64,000 nucleotides of DNA from Methanosarcina horonobensis HB-1 = JCM 15518. GTDB lineage: Archaea > Halobacteriota > Methanosarcinia > Methanosarcinales > Methanosarcinaceae. The notes below the pieces were generated by a model. That model was not told the origin of the DNA and did not search any database. It worked only from the letters and a program-made list of their open reading frames with translations. A program made the translations under genes and the position numbers. The stretch lies in the NCBI RefSeq assembly GCF_000970285.1, contig NZ_CP009516.1, positions 3,885,036 to 3,949,035 of the forward strand, given 5' to 3'. Below, in pieces: positions 27,500 to 38,016 of this stretch (positions within the stretch are counted from its first letter, which is position 1; each line of letters starts with the position of its first letter).

Positions 27500-27680
27500 T
27501 TTTTCGATTATTTTGACCGTATTCTTGTAAGATTTAGAGATCTTAATTTTTAGGCAGGTTTCTACCAGCCTAATTATCCTTGTTTTAAGGCCTGAAAGCC
27601 TGGTGAACAAGCCGCTCTTCAGACATTACGTAAAGATTTCTTCCCTGAGACTAACCATTTTATCCAGGTGTCACTTTCAT
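27500..27680 (-). pseudogene. Truncated copy of the DUF1699-like gene
   Basis: The sequence parallels 27030-27211: the block gttttaaggcctgaaagcct, the stretch ggtgaacaag, and ttcttccctgagactaacc correspond to the intact N-terminal coding part, and the upstream leader (ccccactgttaagttctttt) matches as well. Several length changes destroy the frame and the C-terminal half is missing. Confidence 0.7.
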
Positions 27681-28560
27681 ATTTCCCTTCCCCACTGTTA
27701 AGTTCTTTTTTGGTTGTACCCACAATATACTACATATACTTATTATATAAAGTTAGCTGATTGAACTAACTTTATTTACATAGTATTCTCTGAATATCAC
27801 TCATATAATTATTAGTAAATGGGTCTAATAGAGCTTTAAAAGAAATGAAAACGATTTTTAAGGTTATATTTTCTATTTTTATTCCGAATTCTGCTTTTTT
27901 TATTGCTATAATTATTTTATAAGATTTAGTGAATTATTTTATTTCCAACTTCTTTCAACTTTTAGTGCTTCTACAAGATTCGTTTCGATCATTTTCACGT
28001 ACATAAATCCACTCCATTGGTCACGGTTAAGAACTTACTTCCATCCACCAATAGTATCCTTCATATCATCTTTTCATTCCAACCATTTTTCCCTAAACCT
28101 TTCATTGATTGCAATTCATTTTTAGAAAAAGATGTATTTCTTATCAGGAGATGTAAATAACAAATCAAAGTTTCCATATTAAAGGCGATTAATATTGGAA
28201 ATTTATGAACTGCAATAACTTATTCCTTATAGATGGTGGAGATAAAGATCTAAATAAGACCAGTAAACAGGAAGCCAGTATACAGACAGCATAAATAAAA
28301 CGTTATCAGACAACTTTAGTTTGCTGAAGAAAGTTCAATAATTGAACCCTTTTTTATTAGGTGCCTTCAACTTGCTGCTTTTTCTTGCTTTCATATTCCT
28401 CTTGTTTGCGTAATTAACATAAGTTCATCTCTATTACCTTTTTAAAAAATAAAAGTCAAAATGAAATCTAATAAACCCCAAGGAACTAGAAAGTTGGATA
28501 ATGTGAAGGAAAAATTTCTTATCTCAAAAATTCTCTTGTACCTTATCTCTGTTTTTCCTG

Positions 28561-28727
28561 TTGAATGTTTCTCTCAATAACTTGTTAACTGAAGCTTAAA
28601 TATCTGACAGTATAATAAGAGTTTACACATTTTCCAACTTTTTGGGCATGCAATGACCCATCTCTAAACTCGCATCCGTAATAAAAAAGTAGATGTTTGA
28701 GACACTCAATTTCAGCTAATGAGTTTA
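28561..28727 (+). repeat. Long diverged direct repeat, copy 1
   Basis: About 167 bases from ttgaatgtttctctcaataa to agctaatgag. It matches 29133-29294 in order and orientation, with blocks such as agatgtttgagacactcaat against agatgtttaagacactcaat. Confidence 0.6.
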
Positions 28728-29132
28728 TGCTTATTATCTGGAATTTTAAACTCATATATTTGTCTCAAAATCAGGGTTTTATAACAGGTAATACCCATTT
28801 TACCAAAATTGTGAGAACAGCAAATATAATAATAAGCCAAATTACCCAACCGGGTAAATTTTCGGGCGTGTCAACCATAATAATAGGTATCTCAGGATTA
28901 TATAAAAAGGCATATAGCTGAAGTTATCCAGCTGACCTTTGCACATTGAAAGATGGTTTCTATCTTTATCTGTTCTTTATTTAAATATTATTTTACTGTT
29001 AAATTTCTTCTCTTTTTTCTTGAACCTTATAAAATATCTAGTTCTGTATGTTAGACTCTGAATCTGGTGCCTTTGACGTAACTTCTTGGAGCAACTAAGT
29101 TTTTTATGGGAAATTTGATCTAACATTTTCCT

Positions 29133-29294
29133 TTGAATTTCTCTCAATAAACTTGCCAACTGATGATTAAATTTAAAAGAATATAATGAAAAAATTTAGC
29201 TATTTTTTTGGTATGCTTTGGCCACTTCTAAATATATATCTATATCAAAAAATTAGATGTTTAAGACACTCAATTTTAATTTCTAATGAGTTTC
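29133..29294 (+). repeat. Long diverged direct repeat, copy 2
   Basis: Partner of 28561-28727, about 570 bases further on. The tail (taatgagtttcaagatttga and aataaaagctaagt) also resembles 12415-12445 after the FtsX remnant, so the sequence may be a dispersed non-coding repeat. Confidence 0.55.
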
Positions 29295-29386
29295 AAGATT
29301 TGAAATAAAAGCTAAGTAGGTCAAACAAGAGAGGAAACAAGAAAAAACATGTATAAACTTTCTACAAGATATAGAAAAAAGCTTGA

Positions 29387-29471
29387 TGCGAGGGGTGCGA
29401 TTCGAACGCACGAATTCCTACGAAACCAGGCCCTCAACCTGGCGCCTTTGACCTGGCTGGGCAACCCTCGC
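29387..29471 (-). tRNA. tRNA-Leu (anticodon GAG)
   Basis: An 85-base gene with acceptor GCGAGGG/CCCTCGC and discriminator A, a long variable arm as expected for leucine, T arm GTTCGAATC and an anticodon stem CCAGG/CCTGG enclosing TTGAGGG, so the anticodon is GAG (reads CUC/CUU). No intron is seen. It is about 100 bases from a second copy with the same anticodon. Confidence 0.95.
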
Positions 29472-29567
29472 ATTTTGATGGAACAGATAAATGGACTTTA
29501 AGATTTTATTATAAAATTATTCTGTGAAATGAATTGAAATTAAAGTTAATAGTATTAAGAAATCTGG

Positions 29568-29652
29568 TGCGAGGGGTGCGATTCGAACGCACGAACTCCT
29601 ACAAGACTAGGCCCTCAACCTAGCGCCTTTGACCTGGCTGGGCAACCCTCGC
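29568..29652 (-). tRNA. tRNA-Leu (anticodon GAG), second copy
   Basis: 85 bases, nearly the same as the preceding tRNA; changes are compensated in the anticodon stem (CTAGG/CCTAG). Anticodon GAG again. A TATA-like element (ggataatatataaac, 29714-29726) upstream can drive it. Confidence 0.95.
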
Positions 29653-29909
29653 ATCTTGTTTTACTGCTAAATTACGGCGCACCTTACGCCTTGCACTTCC
29701 TCACAATATCATGGATAATATATAAACGTTTCGAGTCGTGAAGGAAGCTGTTAATAATTATTGAAAGTTCAGGCAGTAAAGGAAATATTTCCGGAGGTAT
29801 TTTGGTAAAGAAATCTTCCGGAAAGAGGAGTTTTCCGGGACCAGAAAGGAAAAGAGGTCCGGAAAAATTGGTTTGGACCCGAGGGGTTAACCCCAGGCTG
29901 GACCGAAGT

Positions 29910-30710
29910 TCAGAGCTGGTTCAGAATTGTCAGCATTCCTTCAGCTTTGCCCTTAACCACGTTTGCGGCGTTAAGGACAAGGTCTTTAGCCGTATATGAA
30001 CCATCTGACTCCATGGTAAAAACAAAAGCGTTTTCGTAGAAGTCCACTTTTATAGCATTGATATCACATACCTGCTCGCAGAGCCTGCAGAGGGAACATT
30101 TTATAACATCGTCCTCAGCAACCCTTGCTCCTGCTTCTTCAACCCTGATAATGCCCTTTGGGCATTCTGCTGCACAGTGCCCGCAGGCATCGCAGTTCTC
30201 AATGGTTATAACAGGTACGTTTTTGTAGCCGCAAGCAACGCCTGCCTGCCATTTTACGCTGTCTCTGCCGTAGCCCATGTGGGCGATAGCCTCGAGCACG
30301 AGCTTCTGTCCCTTCTTCAGCTCAACAATAGGCACGTTTGGATCCGCTGGCTGAATCTTTGGGTCAGAAGAGATAAGATCTCGCGAATAAACGGTTCCGG
30401 GACCTTCTGCACTGAGGGTTAAAGAAACCTCGCAGGCAGGGCAGCCTTCTCCTCCGCAGACCTCACACTCAGCCTGAGGCATATACGTCTCTATATCCGT
30501 TACAAGCGGGATTAAGGAGAGACGGAGAGCCAGCTGTTCATCATAGAGCACGGAGGTGTTGTCATAAAGGTTTACATACTCAATTGCAAGAGTGGGTACA
30601 TCGGCAACCATGGCACGCCGGATGCCGTTAGCAAAAGCCGTGCTTACCTTAGACAGCACAAACTTTGCAGATCTATCCGATAACTCCAGAATGTCTACTT
30701 CCATCGTCAT
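29910..30710 (-). CDS. rpoD: DNA-directed RNA polymerase subunit D (Rpo3) with ferredoxin domain
   Basis: Archaeal counterpart of the bacterial alpha N-terminal domain. With subunit L it forms the platform on which RNA polymerase assembles. Of 266 residues, the start (SKVSTAFANGIRRAMVADVP) is the classic alpha motif. A CEVCGGEGCPAC knuckle lies at 82-93. The inserted domain has two complete four-cysteine sets (Cys 173, 176, 179, 183 and Cys 205, 208, 211, 215), consistent with two 4Fe-4S clusters as described for Methanosarcina. It is the last gene of rps13-rps4-rps11-rpoD, 72 bases after rps11. The genes usually next in archaea (rpl18e, rpl13, rps9) are absent here. Confidence 0.96.
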   Translation of the reverse strand: MTMEVDILELSDRSAKFVLSKVSTAFANGIRRAMVADVPTLAIEYVNLYDNTSVLYDEQLALRLSLIPLVTDIETYMPQAECEVCGGEGCPACEVSLTLSAEGPGTVYSRDLISSDPKIQPADPNVPIVELKKGQKLVLEAIAHMGYGRDSVKWQAGVACGYKNVPVITIENCDACGHCAAECPKGIIRVEEAGARVAEDDVIKCSLCRLCEQVCDINAIKVDFYENAFVFTMESDGSYTAKDLVLNAANVVKGKAEGMLTILNQL

Positions 30711-30782
30711 ATACCTTAATTCCCCTAAATTTTGAATATCTTAAAAAAAGAGAATTTTGAAGAATTCTCTGAATATTTCTTT

Positions 30783-31834
<1,052 letters not shown>

Positions 31835-31856
31835 TCAAATCACCTTAACCGAAAAA

Positions 31857-32667
<811 letters not shown>

Positions 32668-33123
32668 TTAAAAGTAACCAGCTTTCGGGTCAGACATAAA
32701 CTTATTTAATTTGGCCATCGCAGTACGCATCTTTTTAAAACCGCACTTCATGTAAAATCCCTCCCGCCCAGGAGCAGAATACAATATTATGTTTTCCACA
32801 GGCAATTTATCACACAACCTGTCAAGCATTCCTTTTCCGATACCCTTCCCCTGATACTCGGGCAATATTACCATATCATAAATGGCTGCCTGATATTCAC
32901 CATCGCAGAGGGCACGACACATACCGATTAGTCTGTCAGAATCATAGACAATTACAGCTGCATAACTTGCCTCAAATGCCCTCCTCAGTTGTTCAGAATC
33001 ACGTTTTTGCTTGCCCAGCGGAGCTCGCTCAAATAGTACGGAAGCTTCTTCCCAGTCCACGGCCTTCAACGAGTCACTAAAAGTAAGATGTGAAGTGTCT
33101 GCAGGAAAATCATCATTTACCAT
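32668..33123 (-). CDS. GNAT-family N-acetyltransferase
   Basis: A 151-residue acetyl-CoA-dependent acetyltransferase. SYAAVIVYDSDRLIGMCRAL and YQAAIYDMVILPEYQGKGIG show strand beta4 and the acetyl-CoA pyrophosphate loop (Q/R-x-x-G-x-G/A as QGKGIG), then GMLDRLCDKLPVENIILYSA and GREGFYMKCGFKKM, the usual ending. The closest familiar type is the small YhbS/aminoglycoside-like group acting on amines; the acceptor is not determinable. It is a single gene facing away from the bacterial-looking ABC genes. Confidence 0.88.
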   Translation of the reverse strand: MVNDDFPADTSHLTFSDSLKAVDWEEASVLFERAPLGKQKRDSEQLRRAFEASYAAVIVYDSDRLIGMCRALCDGEYQAAIYDMVILPEYQGKGIGKGMLDRLCDKLPVENIILYSAPGREGFYMKCGFKKMRTAMAKLNKFMSDPKAGYF

Positions 33124-33833
33124 TGCTACTCCGTAATTACAAGCACCTATCAGTTTAAAGCTCTTTCACATCAAAAAATAGAATTGAGACAAATAGGTCT
33201 GCCCCGTAAAATCCTCTTACCCGTGCTTACGTGAAGCCTGCCAGTGGTAGGATGAAGAGAACGTTGTATTGCTGAAACTCTTGCCTGTAATACTGCAACC
33301 GCAACTGTTAAAAATTCCATTAAGACCATGGACAGTTCCTCAATGAACCCTGAGGACCTGCTGACTATAGCCAGGCCTGCAGTCATAACACTATAATTTA
33401 TCAAGGTGAGGGAACCTGGGAGTATGAATCATCCAGAGTAGTAGAATTAGGGGATTTACTCCTTTGCCTGAATGAAGAGGAAATTGTTGAGAGGGAGTAC
33501 AACAAAAAGAATTCTGTATTCTCATCTATTTTTTGGGGGCGGGTCTGATGGCACCAGAATCAAACGCCTTCGCTACCCGGAACGGTTGCCTTATTGAGAA
33601 GATTGTCAGAACTCTATATCCTGCTGCTCATTTCAGAACTCCAGGATATCTCTGGCAGCTCCTTAAATATTTGAAAAACAAATTCCTAAAATTATCAGTT
33701 CATAAAATATTTTAAATTATATATTGCTCGATCTTTAATATACCACTTTGGCGGTTTTTGCAAAAACACCCTAATTATAAATAGGATAATGAACCTTAAT
33801 ATGCCTTTTATGGTAATTACAGCAGGGGACGCT
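33124..33833. other. 700-bp region without a supported gene
   Basis: The plus strand around 33270-33390 has a short stretch reading TATVKNSIKTMDSSSMNPED with stops on both sides, perhaps a relic of an unknown gene. Near the end, ggtttttgcaaaaacacc forms a small hairpin, followed by the promoter and ribosome site (caggggac) of the ABC gene. Nothing else is evident. Confidence 0.35.
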
Positions 33834-34622
33834 ATGAATACAAAAGGAGAAGCAGTGGTCTCCATTCGCGATCTAACCATGAGCTATGGTGCCAATCAAG
33901 TATTGCGTGGCATCAACCTGAATGTCTTTCAAGGGGAAATCATCGGTTACATTGGACCCAACGGTGCCGGCAAGAGCACCACGGTTAAAATAATATTGGG
34001 CCTCATAGATGGTTTTAAGGGGCAGGTTAAAGTCCTGGGGGAGGACATAGCCGGCGGCGGGATTGAATACAAGCGTAAAATCGGCTATGTTCCCGAAACA
34101 GCCGAGGTCTATGACACCCTTACCGCCCATGAATACCTCACATTTATCGGGGAAATGTACGGCATGGACTTCAGGCTGGTAGACCGGAAAGCTCAGAAGC
34201 TCATGGCCTTATTTGATATTGCCGATGTGTATCATGCCCGCATCGCCTCCTATTCCAAAGGCATGAAGCAAAGGCTGCTAATAATATCCAGCCTCCTGCA
34301 CAATCCGGACATCCTGTTTTTTGACGAGCCTTTAAGCGGGCTGGACGCCAACAGCGTAATGGTGTTCAAGGAAATCATGACCGACCTGGCCGCCCAGGGT
34401 AAAACCATTTTCTATTCCTCGCACATCATGGACGTAGTGGAGAAGATAAGCAGCCGCATAATCCTGATAAATAACGGACAAATAGTGGCCGACGGCTCAT
34501 TTGATCAATTAAGCCAGAAATGCCGCGAGGGATCCCTGGAAGAAATATTCAACCAGATTACCGGTTTTAACCGGCATAAAGAAATAGCTGATGAATTCAT
34601 CGCTGTGCTGGGCGAGGCATAG
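33834..34622 (+). CDS. ABC transporter ATP-binding protein (ABC-2 / Ecs type)
   Basis: A 262-residue ATPase from the ATG at 33834, which has CAGGGGAC seven bases upstream; an ATG at 33789 lacks such a site. Walker A is GPNGAGKSTTVK, the Q loop follows at VPETAEVYDTLTA, the signature is SYSKGMKQRLLI (SKGMKQ variant), Walker B is DILFFDEPLSGLD, and the H loop is FYSSHIMDVVEK. It energises the permease encoded four bases downstream, probably for export. Both genes are richer in G and C (frequent GCC, CTG, GGC codons) than their neighbours and resemble Firmicutes proteins, so transfer from a bacterium is likely. Confidence 0.92.
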   Translation: MNTKGEAVVSIRDLTMSYGANQVLRGINLNVFQGEIIGYIGPNGAGKSTTVKIILGLIDGFKGQVKVLGEDIAGGGIEYKRKIGYVPETAEVYDTLTAHEYLTFIGEMYGMDFRLVDRKAQKLMALFDIADVYHARIASYSKGMKQRLLIISSLLHNPDILFFDEPLSGLDANSVMVFKEIMTDLAAQGKTIFYSSHIMDVVEKISSRIILINNGQIVADGSFDQLSQKCREGSLEEIFNQITGFNRHKEIADEFIAVLGEA

Positions 34623-34626
34623 TATC

Positions 34627-36300
34627 ATGAAAGATTTCACCGTATTAAAATTGCTGGACAGATTCTATTTCCTCTTTAAGAAAATGGGGGTTGATTACCC
34701 CACCATGCGCCGGATTCTGCAGGTGCAGCTCACCATGGATGAGCGCCGGGTGCCCACCATTCTGACCGATCAAAAAAAGACCCGAAGCGGCAACTTCTTT
34801 AAATCATCGCTAATTACATACGGAATTCTGGGGTTTTTTATTGGCCTGTTGATGCTGGTTCCTTTTCCGCTCTTTTATAAAATGAACCTGGCTTTCGGGA
34901 TTATTATATTTATGGTGATGGCCACCATGATTTCAGACTTTTCCACCGTTCTCCTGGACGTAAAGGATAAAAACATCCTGCTGCCCCGCCCGGTTGACGC
35001 CAGAACCATCAATACAGCCAAATTACTGCATATTGTAATCTACCTCTTCACCATTACCATGAGCATTTCAGGGTTGGCTCTACTGGCCGGGCTGTTTAAA
35101 TATGGGGTGGCCTTCGCTCTAATCTTCATGTTCGAACTGGTGTTGATCTGCTGCCTGGTAGTCTTTTTCACTTCGATTTTGTACATGGCTGTTTTATCCT
35201 TCTTTGACGGCGAGAAACTGAAGGATATGATCAATTATATTCAAATACTGCTTTCGGTTTTTATGCTGGTCGGCTACCAGTTCATGGGGCGGATATTCAA
35301 CCTGACGCGCCTTACCGTCACCTTCCATCCCGCCTGGTGGCATTTCCTCATCCCCACCACCTGGTTCGCCGCCCCTTTCAGCCTATTTATCGAGCGCAAC
35401 TCCAGCCAGTACTTCACTGCTTTAAGCCTGCTCGCCCTTATCGTCCCGACCGCAGCTACGGTCTTATACATGACCCTGGTTATTCCCTATTTTGAAGGCA
35501 AACTGCAAAAATTGAACAGCAGCAGTATGCGCGCTAACAAAGGTGCAGCCATCAGAGAAAAAATACAGCGGGCAGCCGCCAACCTGCTTTGCTTCAGTCG
35601 GACGGAAAAGGCTTTTTATCAATTCACCCAGAATATGCTGTCCAATGAAAGAAAACTCAAGCTGCAGCTGTATCCACAGCTGGCTTTCGCCATGGTCATG
35701 CCCTTTTTAATGCTGCCCGGAATAATAAGGGGTGGGGTTTCTTGGTCTGACATTTTAGTTGACCTCGCCAACAGCAAACTTTATCTGGCTGTTTACTGGT
35801 CCGCTATTTTTCTGGCTTTTACAGCCACCATGATCAGCTCCAGCGAAAATTACAGTGGTGCCTGGATTTACCGGGCTTTGCCAATAGAAAGCCCTGTTCC
35901 GCTTTTAAAAGGTTCCTTAAAGGCTTTTATAGTTAAATTTGTCATCCCAATTTACCTGTTGATCGCCTTAATATTCGTCCTCTTATGCGGCTTAAAAATC
36001 ATCCCCGATCTTATCCTTATATTTATAAATATGATTATGGTCCTGCTCTTTATTTTTAAACTGAACCGCAAGGAACTCCCCTTCTACCGGGATTTTCAAG
36101 TCACGCAGGGTATGAACCGGGTGGGGATTATGCTGACTTCAATGCTGGTATGCGGGTTATGCGCCCTTGTTCACCTGCTGCTTACCTATGTCCCTTCCGG
36201 GGTAATTCTGAATATTGTCCTGTCGCTGGTTATCGTCATGGTTTTATGGCGCAAAAGCTTCAACATCACCTGGAAGGAAATAATTAAAGACGCCATATGA
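34627..36300 (+). CDS. ABC-type exporter membrane subunit
   Basis: A 557-residue polytopic protein that pairs with the ATPase just upstream (four-base gap). The ATG at 34627 is preferred; an ATG at 34591 lies inside the ATPase gene. After a hydrophilic N-terminus (TMDERRVPTILTDQKK) there are two membrane blocks (about residues 65-290 and 345-545) separated by a basic cytoplasmic stretch (RANKGAAIREKIQRAAANLL). LPRPVDARTINTAKLLH and RALPIESPVPLLKGSLKAF are related repeats, indicating two half-modules in one chain. The substrate is unknown. Base composition matches the ATPase gene and differs from the surroundings. Confidence 0.82.
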   Translation: MKDFTVLKLLDRFYFLFKKMGVDYPTMRRILQVQLTMDERRVPTILTDQKKTRSGNFFKSSLITYGILGFFIGLLMLVPFPLFYKMNLAFGIIIFMVMATMISDFSTVLLDVKDKNILLPRPVDARTINTAKLLHIVIYLFTITMSISGLALLAGLFKYGVAFALIFMFELVLICCLVVFFTSILYMAVLSFFDGEKLKDMINYIQILLSVFMLVGYQFMGRIFNLTRLTVTFHPAWWHFLIPTTWFAAPFSLFIERNSSQYFTALSLLALIVPTAATVLYMTLVIPYFEGKLQKLNSSSMRANKGAAIREKIQRAAANLLCFSRTEKAFYQFTQNMLSNERKLKLQLYPQLAFAMVMPFLMLPGIIRGGVSWSDILVDLANSKLYLAVYWSAIFLAFTATMISSSENYSGAWIYRALPIESPVPLLKGSLKAFIVKFVIPIYLLIALIFVLLCGLKIIPDLILIFINMIMVLLFIFKLNRKELPFYRDFQVTQGMNRVGIMLTSMLVCGLCALVHLLLTYVPSGVILNIVLSLVIVMVLWRKSFNITWKEIIKDAI

Positions 36301-36587
36301 CAGAATATATTGGAGAATATATAGACATTTGATTTTTGAATTTACAGAAAAACTTATACACTACCGTAAGGATTCTAACATCTTTTATATAAAAAATGTA
36401 AAGATTCAGAATCTTTTTCATAACCTGATTTAGGGTATTTCACCAAAAAATCACCAAAGTAATGGATACACAGATTTTATTTGAACCTGCATATTTTTGA
36501 TGTTTTTGAGCTAAAATAACAGTATACTTACACTAAACTGCATAAAATACACAGGTTTTACAACTAAACCTGCGTGTTCTATGAAAT

Positions 36588-37108
36588 GTGAATTTACAGA
36601 ATTTGCGGTACACTGCCATCCTTACCCCCAAAGAATATGAAGCACTAAAAGCCACTATTCCAAGAGATCAGCATAAAACAATTTTAGATATTTTTTTAAT
36701 TACAGGTATGCGATACGCGGAGTTTTTGAGGCTCTATGATAATCCTGCCTGGTACGATGAAAAAAGAAATATAATTCATCTCCCGGAAGAGGCACAAAAG
36801 AAACACAAAAAAAGGCAATTAGAAAGAACTATTCACCCTCTTCCTTCCATGTTCCATTATCTTCTAAAGGACTTTTGGCAGGCCCGTAAATCTCCCTTAG
36901 AAAGTACATGGAAAAGAATCTTCAGAGATGGGCTCTATTTGCAGGCATGAACCCTTATGGACTCTCGGTAAAGTCAAGTAGAAAAACATTGGAATTCTGC
37001 TTAATTGCTTCCGGGGTTGTTGAATCAACTGTATGTTTACGTCAGAGACACGATTCATTAACCAGTATGAGACATTATCAGGGTCTTGCCTTTTCAGAGG
37101 ATGAATAA
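36588..37108 (+). pseudogene. Tyrosine recombinase (integrase), frameshifted
   Basis: Starts at a GTG. The first frame contains LTPKEYEALKATIPRDQHKT and FLITGMRYAEFLRLYD, the first catalytic Arg region. Near 36905-36915 the frame changes, and the second frame continues RWALFAGMNPYGLSVKSSRK, TLEFCLIASGV and HDSLTSMRHYQGLAF, the box-II arginine region and the nucleophilic tyrosine. The two parts together look like a compact archaeal integrase of about 170 residues broken by one frameshift. It lies on the 3' side of tRNA-Ser(GGA). Confidence 0.75.
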
Positions 37109-37150
37109 AAGCTAAGTATGGCTTGAAAGACAAAAGTGCTGCTATAATGC

Positions 37151-37288
37151 ATGGAAGCTGAATATGAAAAAGAGATTATGGAGCCTGAACTTAGGACTGA
37201 GTTTATTGAAAAGGCTCAGGAAATCATGAAACAGGAGCCTATAGATGTGGGAACGGTTGAGAACTGGAAAAAGATGCTTGACTGTTGA
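37151..37288 (+). CDS. Small antitoxin-like protein of a RelBE-type module
   Basis: A 45-residue acidic protein: MEAEYEKEIMEPELRTEFIE, then KAQEIMKQEPIDVGTVENWK. The composition, size and position six bases before a RelE-like toxin gene are those of a minimal antitoxin. It has no DNA-binding part that can be seen, so it may be a remnant or a truncated neutralising segment. It lies within integrase debris beside tRNA-Ser, and its partner is frameshifted. Confidence 0.6.
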   Translation: MEAEYEKEIMEPELRTEFIEKAQEIMKQEPIDVGTVENWKKMLDC

Positions 37289-37294
37289 TCTTGC

Positions 37295-37554
37295 ATGTAT
37301 TGGCTACAAGTAAGGCCAGAAGTTCAAAAAATCGTTGAAAAGCTGGCAAAAAAAGACAAAAAGCAAGTTGAAATCATATTTAGCAAGGTAAACGAGATCC
37401 TTCAGGATCCTCATAGGTACAAAAATTTGAGGTCTCCTCTCAATCACTGGAAAGAGTACATATCGATTCTCATTTTGTTTTGCTTTTTTCTGTGAATGAA
37501 AAAGAAAAGATTGTCATTCTGGAATATTACGGACATCATGATGATGTATATTGA
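37295..37554 (+). pseudogene. RelE/ParE-type toxin, frameshifted
   Basis: The first 54 codons (RPEVQKIVEKLAKKDKKQVE, then IFSKVNEILQDPHRYKNLRS and PLNHWKE) match the RelE mRNA-interferase pattern. At about 37455 one base seems lost; the next frame continues VHIDSHFVLLFSVNEKEKIV and ILEYYGHHDDVY, the usual RelE ending (xxLEYxxHxxxY). Restoring one base would give an 86-residue toxin. As it stands it is inactive. Confidence 0.8.
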
Positions 37555-37625
37555 TAATTTTTTTCTTAGAAGCTATTCAGAAACTCTGCAGCTGCAGGGC
37601 ATTCATTGAGGGGAGATGCCAAGAA

Positions 37626-37715
37626 AGAGGCTATTGTGTATACGACCACATCACACCAGAGGAACTGAAAGAAAATTACATGAAATACGTTCCAAAGCTT
37701 GGAATTAAGATCTGA
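37626..37715 (+). pseudogene. C-terminal scrap of a second integrase
   Basis: Thirty codons reading YDHITPEELKENYMKYVPKL, typical of the last helix after the catalytic tyrosine in archaeal phage-type integrases. It is open only at its 3' end and terminates about 107 bases before the 3' end of tRNA-Ser, where an integrated element would be expected. Confidence 0.6.
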
Positions 37716-37821
37716 TTTTTTAATGTTGCCGATCTGAGGGGGTGGGGTGACTCAAAAAAACAAGGATTAAAAACTCATGTACTAAACTTAACTACATTTT
37801 TAGAAAAGGCCTGAGAAGATA

Positions 37822-37904
37822 CGCCGAGGGGGAGATTTGAACTCCCGAGGGGCTAAGCCCCACAAGCTTTCCAGGCTTGCGCCCTACCGCTAGACTACCT
37901 CGGC
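37822..37904 (-). tRNA. tRNA-Ser (anticodon GGA)
   Basis: An 83-base gene with acceptor GCCGAGG/CCTCGGC, discriminator G as in archaeal serine tRNAs, a long variable arm (tggggcttagcccc) and an anticodon loop CTGGAAA in stem CAAGC/GCTTG, giving GGA. A TATA-like box (gatatataaatc, about 37944-37955) lies 40 bases upstream. Integrase debris lies against its 3' end. Confidence 0.95.
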
Positions 37905-38016
37905 ACAGAGCTTATGGCACGGCTTATACCATAACGGAATAGTGATATATAAATCTTATTCTAGGAATGTATAAGGAAGAAAGAATTTTTAAGTCAGAGA
38001 GAAAGAATTTTAGGGG

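Larger units (their letters stand above)
27683..29386. other. 1.7-kb AT-rich region without a supported gene
   Basis: Open frames here are short and lack ribosome sites or plausible products. On the minus strand around 27950-28060 a broken frame contains LNRDQWSGFMYVKMIETNL, possibly a relic of a protein gene that I do not recognise. Two long diverged direct repeats are listed separately. Confidence 0.4.

Noticed and set aside
28697..28921. 74-codon plus-strand frame in the gene-free region
   Set aside because: No ribosome site, low complexity, and it overlaps the end of the 28561 direct repeat.
29802..29999. Plus-strand 65-codon frame beside rpoD
   Set aside because: Its second half is antisense to the end of rpoD; the first half is purine-rich leader-like sequence without homology that I recognise.
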